Shown here piece after piece: positions 52,559-63,605 of a stretch of 64,000 nucleotides of DNA. The translations under genes were made by a program, and so were the position numbers. The first letter of the stretch is position 1, and the number at the start of each line of letters is the position of its first letter. Source of the DNA: Halomonas elongata DSM 2581 (GTDB taxonomy: Bacteria; Pseudomonadota; Gammaproteobacteria; Pseudomonadales; Halomonadaceae); NCBI RefSeq assembly GCF_000196875.2, contig NC_014532.2:2728001-2792000 (forward strand), written 5' to 3'. A model generated the notes under the pieces. The model did no database searches, was not told the origin of the DNA, and was given only the letters and a program-made list of their open reading frames with translations.

Positions 52559-53761
52559 ATGAGTGACAACCGAAACGTCAAGATTCGGGTCCGCAACCTC
52601 AGCAAGGTCTTCGGCAGCCAGCCGAAGAAGGCGCTCGAGTTGCGCGACCAGGGCCTGAAGCGGCCCGAGATCCTCGACAAGACCGGCCAGACCCTGGGCC
52701 TATCCAATATCGATTTCGATGTTCACGAGGGTGAACTTCTGGTGATCATGGGGCTTTCCGGTTCGGGCAAGTCGACCCTGATCCGCTGCCTCAACCGGCT
52801 GATCGAGCCCACCGAAGGCGAGATCGTCATCGACGGCGAGAACATTCCCGATCTCAAGGAAAAGGAACTGCTGGAATGCCGCCGTCGCCATTTTTCCATG
52901 GTGTTCCAGAACTTCGCCCTCTTCCCCAACCGCACCGTGCGCCAGAACGCCGAGTTCGGCCTGGAAGTGCGCGGCATCGACATGGCAACGCGTCGGGAAG
53001 CAGCGGACAAGGCCCTCAAGCAGGTCGGCCTGGACGGCTGGGAAGACGCCTATCCCAACCAGCTCTCCGGCGGCATGCAGCAGCGCGTCGGCCTGGCACG
53101 CGCCCTGGCCAACGACGCCACCGTGCTGCTGATGGACGAGGCCTTCTCGGCACTCGACCCGCTGATCCGCGGCGACATGCAGCAGGAACTGCTGGCCCTG
53201 CAGCACCGCATGCAGAAGACCACCGTCTTCATCACCCACGATCTCGACGAGGCGCTGACCATCGGTGATCGCATCGTGCTGCTCAAGGACGGTGAAGTAG
53301 TGCAGATCGGCACGCCCGAGGAGATTCTCACCAAGCCGGCGGACGACTATGTGCGGCGCTTCATCGAAGGCGTCGATAAGTCGCGCATCCTCACCGCCGA
53401 GAGCGCCATGCGCAAGGTGCGCTCCACGGTTCGCGAGAGCGACGGACCGCGTACCGCACTGCGCAAGATGCGCGAGCACAGCCTCGACTCCATCTACATC
53501 CTCGACCGTGAACGCCGCCTGATCGGCCTGATCGATGCCGACGCCGCCAGCGAAGCGCTGGAGCAGGGCAAGGACAAGGTCACCGAGGCCATGACCCAGG
53601 ACTTCCGCAGCGTGACGCGGGAAGAGCCGCTGCACAACCTGTTCGCCATGTTCAGCGAGAACCGCTTCCCCATCGCCGTGGTGGACGACGACAAGGTGCT
53701 TCAGGGCGTGGTGGTCAAGGGCGCCGTCCTGGATGAACTCGCACAGGCAGGAGAAGACTGA
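52559..53761 (+). CDS. proV: Glycine betaine/proline ABC transporter ATPase
   Basis: 400-residue ATPase subunit of an osmoprotectant importer. Conserved N-terminal VFGSQPKKALEL as in ProV, Walker A GLSGSGKST at about 65-73, signature LSGGMQQRVGLARAL, Walker B VLLMDEAFSALDP, His in FITHDLDEAL, and two C-terminal CBS domains from about 275 that sense ionic strength in relatives such as OpuA. Its TGA overlaps the proW ATG by one base. No proX follows, so the binding protein must be encoded elsewhere. Induction by salt is expected. Confidence 0.95.
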   Translation: MSDNRNVKIRVRNLSKVFGSQPKKALELRDQGLKRPEILDKTGQTLGLSNIDFDVHEGELLVIMGLSGSGKSTLIRCLNRLIEPTEGEIVIDGENIPDLKEKELLECRRRHFSMVFQNFALFPNRTVRQNAEFGLEVRGIDMATRREAADKALKQVGLDGWEDAYPNQLSGGMQQRVGLARALANDATVLLMDEAFSALDPLIRGDMQQELLALQHRMQKTTVFITHDLDEALTIGDRIVLLKDGEVVQIGTPEEILTKPADDYVRRFIEGVDKSRILTAESAMRKVRSTVRESDGPRTALRKMREHSLDSIYILDRERRLIGLIDADAASEALEQGKDKVTEAMTQDFRSVTREEPLHNLFAMFSENRFPIAVVDDDKVLQGVVVKGAVLDELAQAGED

Positions 53762-54600
53762 TGGCTATCGAAATCCCGCGTATTCCGCTGGGCGACTGGA
53801 TCGAGGGTGCCCTGAACTGGTTGACCAGTGAATACTCCATCGTGACCCGCGGTATCTCCCGAGTGACGCAGACCGGTATCGATGGCCTCAACGATGCGCT
53901 GATGTGGCTGCCCGACTGGTCGCTGCTGGCGATCATCGTGGCCTTGTGCTGGTGGCTGGCCAACTCCCGCCTGGCCATCGGTGCCGCTGCCGGCCTGGCG
54001 CTGATCTGGAACCTGGGTCTTTGGGATCCGATGATCGAGACCCTGACCCTGGTGGTGATCGCCACCCTGGTGGCAGTGGTCATCGCCTTGCCGGTCGGCA
54101 TCGCCGCTGCGCTCTCCGAACGTCTGTATCGCACCATCATGCCGATACTGGACTTCATGCAGACCATGCCGGCCTTCGTCTATCTGATTCCGGCGATTCC
54201 GTTCTTCGGCATCGGCTCGGTGTCGGCGATCTTCGCTACCGTGATCTTCTCCATGCCGCCCGCCATCCGCTTCACCACCCTGGGCATCCGCCAGGTGCCG
54301 GTGGAGCTGGTCGAAGCCGCCGACGCCTATGGCGCCACCCGTAGCCAGAAGCTGATCAAGGTCCAGCTTCCCATGTCGCTGCCCACGGTCATGGCCGGCA
54401 TCAACCAGACGATCATGCTGGCACTCTCCATGGTGGTGATCGCGGCCATGATCGGCGCCGATGGTCTGGGCAGCGAAGTCTGGCGCGCCATCCAGCGCCT
54501 GCGTCCCGGCGACGGCTTCGAGGCCGGCATCGCAGTGGTCATCCTCGCCATGATCCTCGACCGCGTCACCCAGTCGCTGCGCAAGCAACGCAAGTCCTGA
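53761..54600 (+). CDS. proW: Glycine betaine/proline ABC transporter permease
   Basis: 279-residue inner-membrane permease with about six to seven helices and the EAA-like coupling loop VELVEAADAYGATRSQKLIKV. It is shorter than E. coli ProW (about 354 residues) because it lacks most of the long N-terminal periplasmic tail. RLPIGIAAA-type helix PVGIAAALSERLYR and MADGLGSEV-like IGADGLGSEVW are typical. It is co-translated with proV and ends with a terminator-like hairpin, closing the two-gene unit. Confidence 0.93.
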   Translation: MAIEIPRIPLGDWIEGALNWLTSEYSIVTRGISRVTQTGIDGLNDALMWLPDWSLLAIIVALCWWLANSRLAIGAAAGLALIWNLGLWDPMIETLTLVVIATLVAVVIALPVGIAAALSERLYRTIMPILDFMQTMPAFVYLIPAIPFFGIGSVSAIFATVIFSMPPAIRFTTLGIRQVPVELVEAADAYGATRSQKLIKVQLPMSLPTVMAGINQTIMLALSMVVIAAMIGADGLGSEVWRAIQRLRPGDGFEAGIAVVILAMILDRVTQSLRKQRKS

Positions 54601-54631
54601 TCCCGCGGCAACAGTGCGTGGAACACGAATC

Positions 54632-54659
54632 GGGGAGGCGCCTTTCGGTGCCTCCCCTT
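54632..54659 (+). terminator. Terminator-like hairpin after proW
   Basis: GGGGAGGCGCC and GGTGCCTCCCC pair over 11 positions (one G-T wobble) with loop TTTC. Only TT follows, so it is a weak intrinsic terminator. It starts 31 bp after the proW stop. Confidence 0.65.
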
Positions 54660-54830
54660 CGACATGGTCACCCGAACGATCATGAACGCGACATGACATG
54701 GCTATTCCCGCCCTGAGGTGTTGCCAAACGCAGACGATGCGCATGAGATGGTGTACGGTAGGCTGCGATTCGTGGCGAAACAGTCCGTTGAAAACGATGA
54801 CCGACGCAATCATCATCAAACGGCCACACT

Positions 54831-54846
54831 TGTCGTGTACTCGACA
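54831..54846. promoter_or_regulatory. 16-bp palindrome upstream of the BCCT gene
   Basis: TGTCGTGTACTCGACA is a palindrome with seven of eight pairs matching, centred on GTAC. The size and symmetry fit a dimeric repressor site. The regulator is unknown. Confidence 0.4.
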
Positions 54847-54874
54847 GGCGGGGTACCAGAAAGGAGCACTGCGT

Positions 54875-55051
54875 ATGTTAAAGCGGATCATGAGGCCCAC
54901 GGATCCAGCACTTGCGGAACCCATCGACGTGGTCGGTAGCCACCGGCCGCCGCCGGGTTCCCGTTGTCGAGCCTGTCCCTCGCCCGACGGCTATCTCATC
55001 GCCACTCATGCCGAGGTGTCGGAAGCCCTCGCGCCCCGAGCGCGCGACTGA
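54875..55051 (+). CDS. Possible small protein, 58 residues
   Basis: Short frame with AAGGAG 8 nt before its ATG. The product is Pro/Arg-rich in the middle (HRPPPGSRCRACPSPDGYLI) with one Cys-x2-Cys pair. I recognise no family. It lies between the palindrome and the BCCT gene and stops 45 bp before it, so it could be a leader peptide or chance. Codon use is unremarkable. Confidence 0.25.
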   Translation: MLKRIMRPTDPALAEPIDVVGSHRPPPGSRCRACPSPDGYLIATHAEVSEALAPRARD

Positions 55052-55096
55052 GGCTCGCTTCCCACCCGTTCATCGACGCCAACAAGGAGAAGTCCC

Positions 55097-56758
55097 GTGA
55101 CGAACGACGATAAAGCCCCAGAGGCCAACGCGGGATCCGAGGGCATTCCCGCCCCGGACGGACCCGCCAACCTCATCGATACCGATTACGTCATTGGTCA
55201 GGACAACATCACCACCAACAAGTTCGGCCTGGATGTGGACCTGCATGGCAAGGTCTTCACCGTGTCGTCCTTGGTGATCCTGGTATTCGTAATCATCACC
55301 CTGGCACTGCAATCCGAGATCGAACCCGTCTTCGATGCCATCTTCAGTTTCTTGACCAGTAACCTGAGCTGGGTCTTCCTGCTCGGTGGCAACGTTTTCG
55401 TGCTGGTCTGCCTGGCGCTGGTCGTCTCGCCACTCGGCAAGGTGCGTATCGGCGGCGCCAAGGCTACGCCGGACTTCAGCTATGCAGGCTGGTTTGCCAT
55501 GCTGTTCGCCGCCGGCATGGGCATCGGCCTGATGTTCTACGGCGTCTCCGAGCCGCTGACGCACTTCGGCACCGCCGTGGGCGGTACCAGCATGGAGAAT
55601 GGCGTACGAACCGACTGGGCGCCTCTCGGCGGTGCCGCAGGCGATGAAGCCGGCGCCCTGAGACTCGGCATGGCCGCCACCATCTTCCACTGGGGCCTGC
55701 ACCCCTGGGGGGCCTACGCCGTCGTCGGCCTGGCGCTGGCGATCTTCGCCTTCAACAAGGGCCTGCCGCTGACCATGCGCTCGATCTTCTACCCGATCCT
55801 GGGTGAGCGCGTCTGGGGTTGGCCGGGGCACCTGATCGACATCCTCGCCGTCTTCGCCACTCTGTTCGGTCTGGCGACCTCGCTGGGTCTCGGCGCCTCC
55901 CAGGCGGCGGCAGGGCTCAGTTACCTGTTCGGCCTGCCGGAAAGCAACGTGACGATGATCCTGCTGATCGTCGGCATCACCGCCGTGGCGATGTGCTCGA
56001 TCCTGCTCGGCGTCGACAAGGGCGTGCAACGCCTCTCGCAGCTCAACATGGCGCTGGCCTTCCTGTTGCTGCTGTTCGTGATCATCGTCGGCCCGACCCT
56101 GCTGATCGCCACCGGCTTCTTCAAGTACCTGGGCGCCTACATCATGGAGCTCCCGGCCCTGTCGAACCCCTTCGGCCGTGAAGACGCCAACTTCTCCCAG
56201 GGCTGGACCGCCTTCTACTGGGCCTGGTGGATTTCCTGGTCACCGTTCGTCGGCATGTTCATCGCGCGGGTCAGCCGTGGCCGTACCGTGCGCGAGTTCC
56301 TGATCGCCGTGCTGCTGGTGCCGACCATAGTATCGGTGCTGTGGATGACCGCCTTTGGTGGCACCGCCATCGACCAGGTCATCAGCAATGGCTTCGAGGG
56401 CGTGCAGGACGCCGCACTCGAACTCAAGCTGTTCGCCATGCTCGGCCAGTTGCCGCTTGCTTCCATCACTTCCTTCGTCGGTATCGTGCTGGTCATCGTG
56501 TTCTTCGTGACCTCTTCCGACTCGGGTTCGCTGGTGATCGACTCGATCACCGCCGGCGGCAAGGTCGACGCTCCCAAGCCGCAGCGCATCTTCTGGGCCA
56601 TCATCGAAGGGGCCATCGCCATCGCCCTGCTGCTGGGCGGCGGCCTGACGGCCCTGCAGACGGCTTCCGTCTCCACTGGCCTGCCCTTCACCATCGTGCT
56701 GCTGGTCGGCTGCTACGGCCTGGTCAAGGCACTGATGAGTGAACCCAAGAGCGTCTGA
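55097..56758 (+). CDS. BCCT-family betaine/choline/carnitine-type transporter
   Basis: 553-residue, 12-helix secondary transporter for compatible solutes. BCCT hallmarks: GMGIGLMFYGVSEPLTHF at about 138-155, HWGLHPWGAYAVVGL, and the signature TAFYWAWWISWSPFVGMFIA. The N-terminal 45 residues are acidic and hydrophilic, and the C-terminal tail is very short, unlike osmosensing BetP or BetT with long tails. Start is GTG with AAGGAGA 6 nt upstream. Substrate could be betaine, choline or DMSP-like. It follows proVW on the same strand, giving a two-system osmoprotection block. Confidence 0.9.
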   Translation: MTNDDKAPEANAGSEGIPAPDGPANLIDTDYVIGQDNITTNKFGLDVDLHGKVFTVSSLVILVFVIITLALQSEIEPVFDAIFSFLTSNLSWVFLLGGNVFVLVCLALVVSPLGKVRIGGAKATPDFSYAGWFAMLFAAGMGIGLMFYGVSEPLTHFGTAVGGTSMENGVRTDWAPLGGAAGDEAGALRLGMAATIFHWGLHPWGAYAVVGLALAIFAFNKGLPLTMRSIFYPILGERVWGWPGHLIDILAVFATLFGLATSLGLGASQAAAGLSYLFGLPESNVTMILLIVGITAVAMCSILLGVDKGVQRLSQLNMALAFLLLLFVIIVGPTLLIATGFFKYLGAYIMELPALSNPFGREDANFSQGWTAFYWAWWISWSPFVGMFIARVSRGRTVREFLIAVLLVPTIVSVLWMTAFGGTAIDQVISNGFEGVQDAALELKLFAMLGQLPLASITSFVGIVLVIVFFVTSSDSGSLVIDSITAGGKVDAPKPQRIFWAIIEGAIAIALLLGGGLTALQTASVSTGLPFTIVLLVGCYGLVKALMSEPKSV

Positions 56759-56797
56759 TCGGCACCCGGCGCTACGGCGCTGATGCCTTCAAGGCCC

Positions 56798-56831
56798 GAT
56801 CGCCCCGCCTCGCGCGGGGCGATCGCGTTTT
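56798..56831 (+). terminator. Intrinsic terminator after the BCCT gene
   Basis: GATCGCCCCG and CGGGGCGATC form a perfect 10-bp stem with a 7-nt loop, followed by GCG and four T. Confidence 0.7.
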
Positions 56832-56847
56832 CGGCCCCACCAACGAA

Positions 56848-56884
56848 AACGCCGCCCACCGAATACCGGTGGGCGGCGTTTTTT
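56848..56884. terminator. Bidirectional terminator between BCCT gene and purA
   Basis: AACGCCGCCCACC and GGTGGGCGGCGTT form a 13-bp stem with a short loop. Six T follow on the plus strand and four on the minus strand, so it can stop transcripts from both convergent genes. Confidence 0.9.
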
Positions 56885-56900
56885 GCCGTCGAGGGCGACG

Positions 56901-59460
<2,560 letters not shown>

Positions 59461-59568
59461 GTCGTTCTTCCTGCAAGACAGTGGTTGGCCTGTGGCAAGC
59501 CTCGCGGCCTGGCGGAACATAAGCATGGCGGGAAGCCGGAGGAAGCTCGCCGGATGAGGAGAGGCCAC

Positions 59569-59591
59569 AAAAAAACCGGGCCACGCCCGGT
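59569..59591 (-). terminator. Intrinsic terminator after hflC
   Basis: On the minus strand, ACCGGGC and GCCCGGT form a 7-bp stem with a 3-nt loop, followed by seven T. It lies about 105 bp after the hflC stop and separates hflKC from hisZ-purA. Confidence 0.85.
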
Positions 59592-59696
59592 TTACCGATT
59601 CTAGCACGTTTGGCGCCTGGATGAACCCTGGCGCCGATGCCCGATTGGCACCGGCGCCCATCTCGGTTCACCGCCGACATCAGCCGGCCTGTCGGT

Positions 59697-60578
59697 TCAT
59701 TCGCTGATCGGCGTCGGACTCTTGAGATACTGGAAGAAGTCGCTGGAGGGATCCAGCACCAGCATGTCGCCGTCACCCTTGAAGCTGTCGCGATAGGCAT
59801 CGAGGCTGCGCCAGAAGGAGAAGAACTCTTCATCCTTGCCGTAAGCCTGCGAGAAGATCCCCGCCGCTTCGGCGTCGCCCTCACCACGCAGGGTTTCGGA
59901 GCGCTCCTGAGCCTGAGCCAGCAGCACCTGGCGGCGGCGGTCAGCATTGGCGCGGATACGCTCGGCTTCCTCCTGACCCTGGGCACGCCATTCGCGCGCC
60001 TCACGCTCGCGCTCCGAGCGCATGCGATCGTACACCGCCGAGGAGACATCCTCGGGCAGGTCGATGCGCTTGACGCGGATGTCGAGCACGGCCACACCCA
60101 GCTCGTCACGCATCAGCTCGTCGAGATCCTGGGTCGGGCCGGTCATCAGTTCATCGCGTTGCTCGGAGATGATCTGCTGCAGGTTCAAACGGCCGAACTC
60201 GTTACGCAGACTCTCGTCGACCCGCGGCTGGATCAGGCGCACGGCCTGCAACTCGTCGCCGGCGGTGGCCTCGTAGTAACGGGTCGGATTGACCACCTGC
60301 CACTTGACGTAGGAGTCGACGATCACCGCCTTCTGCTCCAGCGTCAGGTAACGGCTGGCATCGGTATCCAGGGTCAGCACCCGGGTATCGAACTTGCGGA
60401 TCGTCTGGGTGATCGGGATCTTGAAGTGCAGTCCCGGCTGGATGTTTTCCTCAATGATCTCGCCGAAGCGCAGCTTCACCGCGCGCTCGGTCTCGTCGAC
60501 CACATACAGGCTGCTGCTGGCCAGCCAGGCAACGGCGGCCAGGCCGCCGACAATGAGCAGGGAACGATTATTGATCAT
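59697..60578 (-). CDS. hflC: FtsH protease modulator HflC
   Basis: 293-residue SPFH/prohibitin protein with one N-terminal membrane helix (about 5-27) and a periplasmic body. YVVDETERAVKLRFGEII starts the SPFH domain. A long charged coiled coil (SEREREAREWRAQGQEEAERI) precedes a C-terminal part with GDAEAAGIFSQAYGKDEEFF. HflK and HflC assemble into a large cage around FtsH and limit its access to membrane substrates. The start MINNRSLLIVGG at 60578 lies 1 bp after the hflK stop. Confidence 0.96.
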   Translation of the reverse strand: MINNRSLLIVGGLAAVAWLASSSLYVVDETERAVKLRFGEIIEENIQPGLHFKIPITQTIRKFDTRVLTLDTDASRYLTLEQKAVIVDSYVKWQVVNPTRYYEATAGDELQAVRLIQPRVDESLRNEFGRLNLQQIISEQRDELMTGPTQDLDELMRDELGVAVLDIRVKRIDLPEDVSSAVYDRMRSEREREAREWRAQGQEEAERIRANADRRRQVLLAQAQERSETLRGEGDAEAAGIFSQAYGKDEEFFSFWRSLDAYRDSFKGDGDMLVLDPSSDFFQYLKSPTPISE

Positions 60579-60579
60579 T

Positions 60580-61797
60580 TCAGCGACCCTCCCTGCGAAC
60601 GCTGCTACTGCTGTTGCTGCTGTTCGAGCTGGATGAGGACTGGGTGGAACGCAGACGCTCAAGCAGTTGCGGGTCCACCTCGGCCTCGCCGTCGCTCGAC
60701 TTGCTGTCCGTGCCGCTGCGCTTGAGGCGATCCATCGGCAGGACCATCAGAGGACTCTGCTCGCTGACGTCGACCATGACTTTCGGCGTCTCGCTGTAGA
60801 CATCGGACAAGGTATCCAGATAGAGGCGTTCACGCATGATCGCCGGTGCATCCTGATACTGGGTCAAGAGAGCATTGAAGCGGTTGGCCTGACCGCGCGC
60901 CTCGGCCACCACCGATTCGCGATAGCCCTGGCCCTGCTCGACGATACGCTGGGCCTGGCCCTGGGCGGCGGGAATCACCGCATTGGCATAGGCCATGGCC
61001 TGGTTGATGGTGCGCTGACGGTCCTCGCGGGCCCGGATCACGTCATCGAAGGCATCCTGCACGGCGTCGGGGGGCGAGGTGGACTCGACGTTCAACGTCT
61101 GCAGCACGATGCCGGTGCCATAGCTGTCCAGATAGGACTGCAGGCGGCTGTTGACCGAGCTGCCGAGAATCTCGCGGCCCGAGGTCAGGATATCGATCAT
61201 GTCGGTGCCGCCCACCACGTGGCGCAGCGCGGAGTCCAGCGCATTTTCCAGGCTGAGCTCGGGGTCGCGCACATTGAGCACGTAACCACGCGGGTCGGAG
61301 ACCTGATACTGGGCCGAGATCTCGACGGAGACGATGTTCTCGTCCTGGGTCAGCATCGACTGGGTCTGGCTGACCGAACGCACCCGGGTCACATTGACCA
61401 TGCGGACGTCATCGATCAACGGCGGATTCCATTGCAGACCCGGCGTCACGGTTTCCTGGTACTTGCCGAAACGCAGCACCACGCCACGCTCGGACTGGTC
61501 GACCAGGTAGAAGCCCGAGGCGGCCCAGACGGCCAGCGCCACGATCAGCAGCAGCCCCGGCAAGGCGAAGGTATTGCGCGGCTTGCCACCACCGCCGGAA
61601 CCGCCGCCATTGCCGCCGCGCTTGCCGCGACCGCCCAGCATGCCGTTGAGCTTGTTCTGAAATTTCTTCAGGGCCTCATCGAGATCCGGGGGGCCCTGAT
61701 TGCCGCCCCCCTTGCCTCCATTGCCGTTGCCACCACGGCGGCCCCCACCACTCCAGGGGTCATGCTGGTTGCCGCCACCAGGCTCATTCCAGGCCAT
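60580..61797 (-). CDS. hflK: FtsH protease modulator HflK
   Basis: 405-residue partner of HflC. A Gly-rich cytoplasmic N-terminus (about 1-75, with runs such as GGGRRGGNGNGGKGGGNQG) precedes a membrane helix at about 78-98 and an SPFH domain beginning YLVDQSERGVVLRFGKYQE. The C-terminal tail is Ser/Asn-rich (SSSSNSSNSSSSV). The N-terminal Gly repeats and C-terminal Ser tract are family-typical but long. There is a 107-bp gap to hflX, in which nothing else was seen. Confidence 0.96.
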   Translation of the reverse strand: MAWNEPGGGNQHDPWSGGGRRGGNGNGGKGGGNQGPPDLDEALKKFQNKLNGMLGGRGKRGGNGGGSGGGGKPRNTFALPGLLLIVALAVWAASGFYLVDQSERGVVLRFGKYQETVTPGLQWNPPLIDDVRMVNVTRVRSVSQTQSMLTQDENIVSVEISAQYQVSDPRGYVLNVRDPELSLENALDSALRHVVGGTDMIDILTSGREILGSSVNSRLQSYLDSYGTGIVLQTLNVESTSPPDAVQDAFDDVIRAREDRQRTINQAMAYANAVIPAAQGQAQRIVEQGQGYRESVVAEARGQANRFNALLTQYQDAPAIMRERLYLDTLSDVYSETPKVMVDVSEQSPLMVLPMDRLKRSGTDSKSSDGEAEVDPQLLERLRSTQSSSSSNSSNSSSSVRREGR

Positions 61798-61904
61798 ACG
61801 TCGTCTCCACTATGCGTTGCGTGCCGTCGCATCGCGACGGGCATCGTTGCGATCCTTGTAGCGTCATCGATGTGGGTGGACACCGATCGACGCCCGAAGG
61901 CGAC

Positions 61905-63221
61905 TCACTGTTCCCAGACGGGACCTTCCTGCAATTCCTCCGGCAGGTAATCGTTGGCGCTCTCGCCAAGACGTGCCATCAATTGCAGGAAATCACGTCG
62001 CGGCAGCCGTATCTCGAGCAGGGTCCGCCCCTGCTCGTCGAAGCGTTCTTCGCGCACCGCCCCCAATTCGTGAAGGCTGGCCCGCAGCTTGCCCTGGGCA
62101 GGTGCCAGGGTGATGTCGAAGTCGATGATATCGTCGGCCAGGCACTCCGAAAGAGCCTGTTCGAACAATTCCAGCCCGCGACCGTCGCGGGCCGACAGCC
62201 ACACCGCCTCGGGTCGTCCCTCGGCATTGCGCTCGATGCGCGGCGCGCTGTCGAACAGATCGACCTTGTTCATCACCTTGAGCGTCGGCACGTCCAGCGC
62301 ACCGATCTCATCCAGCACCTCTTCCACCTGGGTCACGTTGAGGTCGCGATCCGGGTCCGCGGCGTCGATCACGTGAACCAGCAGGCTCGCCTCGGCGGCT
62401 TCCTGAAGGGTTGCCTGGAAGGCTTCCACCAGCTTGTGCGGCAGATGCCGGATGAACCCCACGGTATCGGCCAGCACCACCGGCCCCACGTCTTCGACCT
62501 CGAGACGCCTCAAGGTGGGGTCGAGGGTAGCGAACAGCTGGTCCGCCGCATAGACCCTCGACTCGGTCAGAGCGTTGAACAGCGTCGACTTGCCGGCATT
62601 GGTATAGCCGACCAGCGACACGCTGGGAATCTCGGCACGCGAGCGGGCACGGCGATTCTGACCACGCTGGCTACGCACCTTGTCCAGGCGCTTGTGAATG
62701 GCCTTGATGCGGCCACGCAGCAAGCGACGGTCGGTCTCGAGCTGGGTTTCCCCCGGGCCGCGCAGACCGATACCGCCCTTCTGACGCTCCAGGTGGGTCC
62801 AGCCACGCACCAGCCGGGTCGACATGTACTCCAGCTGGGCCAGCTCCACCTGCAGCTTGCCCTCATGGGTCCGCGCCCGCTGCGCGAAGATATCCAGGAT
62901 CAGCCCGGTGCGATCCAGCACACGGCACTTGAGCGCCTGCTCGACATTACGCTCCTGGGAGGGGCTGAGGGCGTGATTGAAGATCACCAGCTCGGCCTGG
63001 TGGACCGCCAACGCTTCGCGAACCTCTTCCAGCTTGCCCGAACCGATGAAGAAACGCGGATCGGGCCGGCCGCGACTGCCGGTCAGCAGCGTGGCCGGCT
63101 CCGCGCCGGCCGAGCGCACGAGTTCGAGAAATTCCCCGGAATCCTCGCGCTCGTTTTCGTCCTGGAAGTCCACATGGACGAGTACCGCCGTCTCACCGGC
63201 GTCGGGACGTTCGAAAAACAA
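61905..63221 (-). CDS. hflX: Ribosome-rescue GTPase HflX
   Basis: 438-residue GTPase that binds the 50S subunit and splits stalled ribosomes under stress. N-terminal domain with LLTGSRGRPDPRFFIGSGK, the HflX-specific linker RTHEGKLQVELAQLEYMSTR and RGPGETQLETDRR, then G1 GYTNAGKST, G3 DTVGF and G4 NKVD. The start is a TTG at 63221 with GAGG 6 nt upstream, and the first residues align with E. coli HflX (MFDRYDAGE). The C-terminus is extended and ends EGPVWEQ. It lies 8 bp after hfq. Confidence 0.96.
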   Translation of the reverse strand: MFFERPDAGETAVLVHVDFQDENEREDSGEFLELVRSAGAEPATLLTGSRGRPDPRFFIGSGKLEEVREALAVHQAELVIFNHALSPSQERNVEQALKCRVLDRTGLILDIFAQRARTHEGKLQVELAQLEYMSTRLVRGWTHLERQKGGIGLRGPGETQLETDRRLLRGRIKAIHKRLDKVRSQRGQNRRARSRAEIPSVSLVGYTNAGKSTLFNALTESRVYAADQLFATLDPTLRRLEVEDVGPVVLADTVGFIRHLPHKLVEAFQATLQEAAEASLLVHVIDAADPDRDLNVTQVEEVLDEIGALDVPTLKVMNKVDLFDSAPRIERNAEGRPEAVWLSARDGRGLELFEQALSECLADDIIDFDITLAPAQGKLRASLHELGAVREERFDEQGRTLLEIRLPRRDFLQLMARLGESANDYLPEELQEGPVWEQ

Positions 63222-63229
63222 TCAATACC

Positions 63230-63481
63230 TCACGCGTTGCTATCCGACTGCTCGGACACGTCGCTCGCCGGCAGGCGCACGTTACGCGACGGCACCACCG
63301 TGGAGATGGCATGCTTGTAGACCATCTGGCTGACCGTGTTGCGCAGCAGGATGACGAACTGGTCGAAGGACTCGATCTGGCCCTGCAGCTTGATGCCGTT
63401 GACCAGGAAGATCGACACCGGAATGCGCTCCTTGCGCAGTACGTTCAGGTATGGATCTTGAAGGGACTGTCCTTTGGACAT
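63230..63481 (-). CDS. hfq: RNA chaperone Hfq
   Basis: 83-residue Sm-like hexameric RNA chaperone for small RNA pairing. Sm1 includes [20 protein letters not shown] and [18 protein letters not shown]. Sm2 has [12 protein letters not shown] with Lys56 and His57 at the same positions as in E. coli, so the proximal U-rich site is intact. The C-terminal tail is short (about 18 residues) and acidic. It sits between miaA and hflX as in most gammaproteobacteria. Confidence 0.98.
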   Translation of the reverse strand: MSKGQSLQDPYLNVLRKERIPVSIFLVNGIKLQGQIESFDQFVILLRNTVSQMVYKHAISTVVPSRNVRLPASDVSEQSDSNA

Positions 63482-63526
63482 GTTGCTCTCCCTAATTATC
63501 TCTTATGGGGTTGATAGTGTTATTGG

Positions 63527-63554
63527 GTGCCCACCTCATTTCCCGAGGTGGCAC
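63527..63554 (-). promoter_or_regulatory. Hairpin between miaA and hfq
   Basis: CCACCTC and GAGGTGG form a perfect 7-bp stem (63531-63551), extended by GTG/CAC with one bulged base. It is in the 124-bp gap and could be a weak terminator of miaA or part of the hfq leader. The AT-rich stretch 63485-63525 is the likely hfq promoter. Confidence 0.35.
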
Positions 63555-63605
63555 TCTTGCCCGGTGGAGCCCGATCGACCGGTCTCATGGAACGCTCATC
63601 TTACG

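Larger units (their letters stand above)
54660..55096. other. 437-bp region upstream of the BCCT gene
   Basis: Contains a near-perfect 16-bp palindrome (54831-54846) and a short reading frame (54875-55051), listed separately. Nothing else recognisable was seen. Confidence 0.4.
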
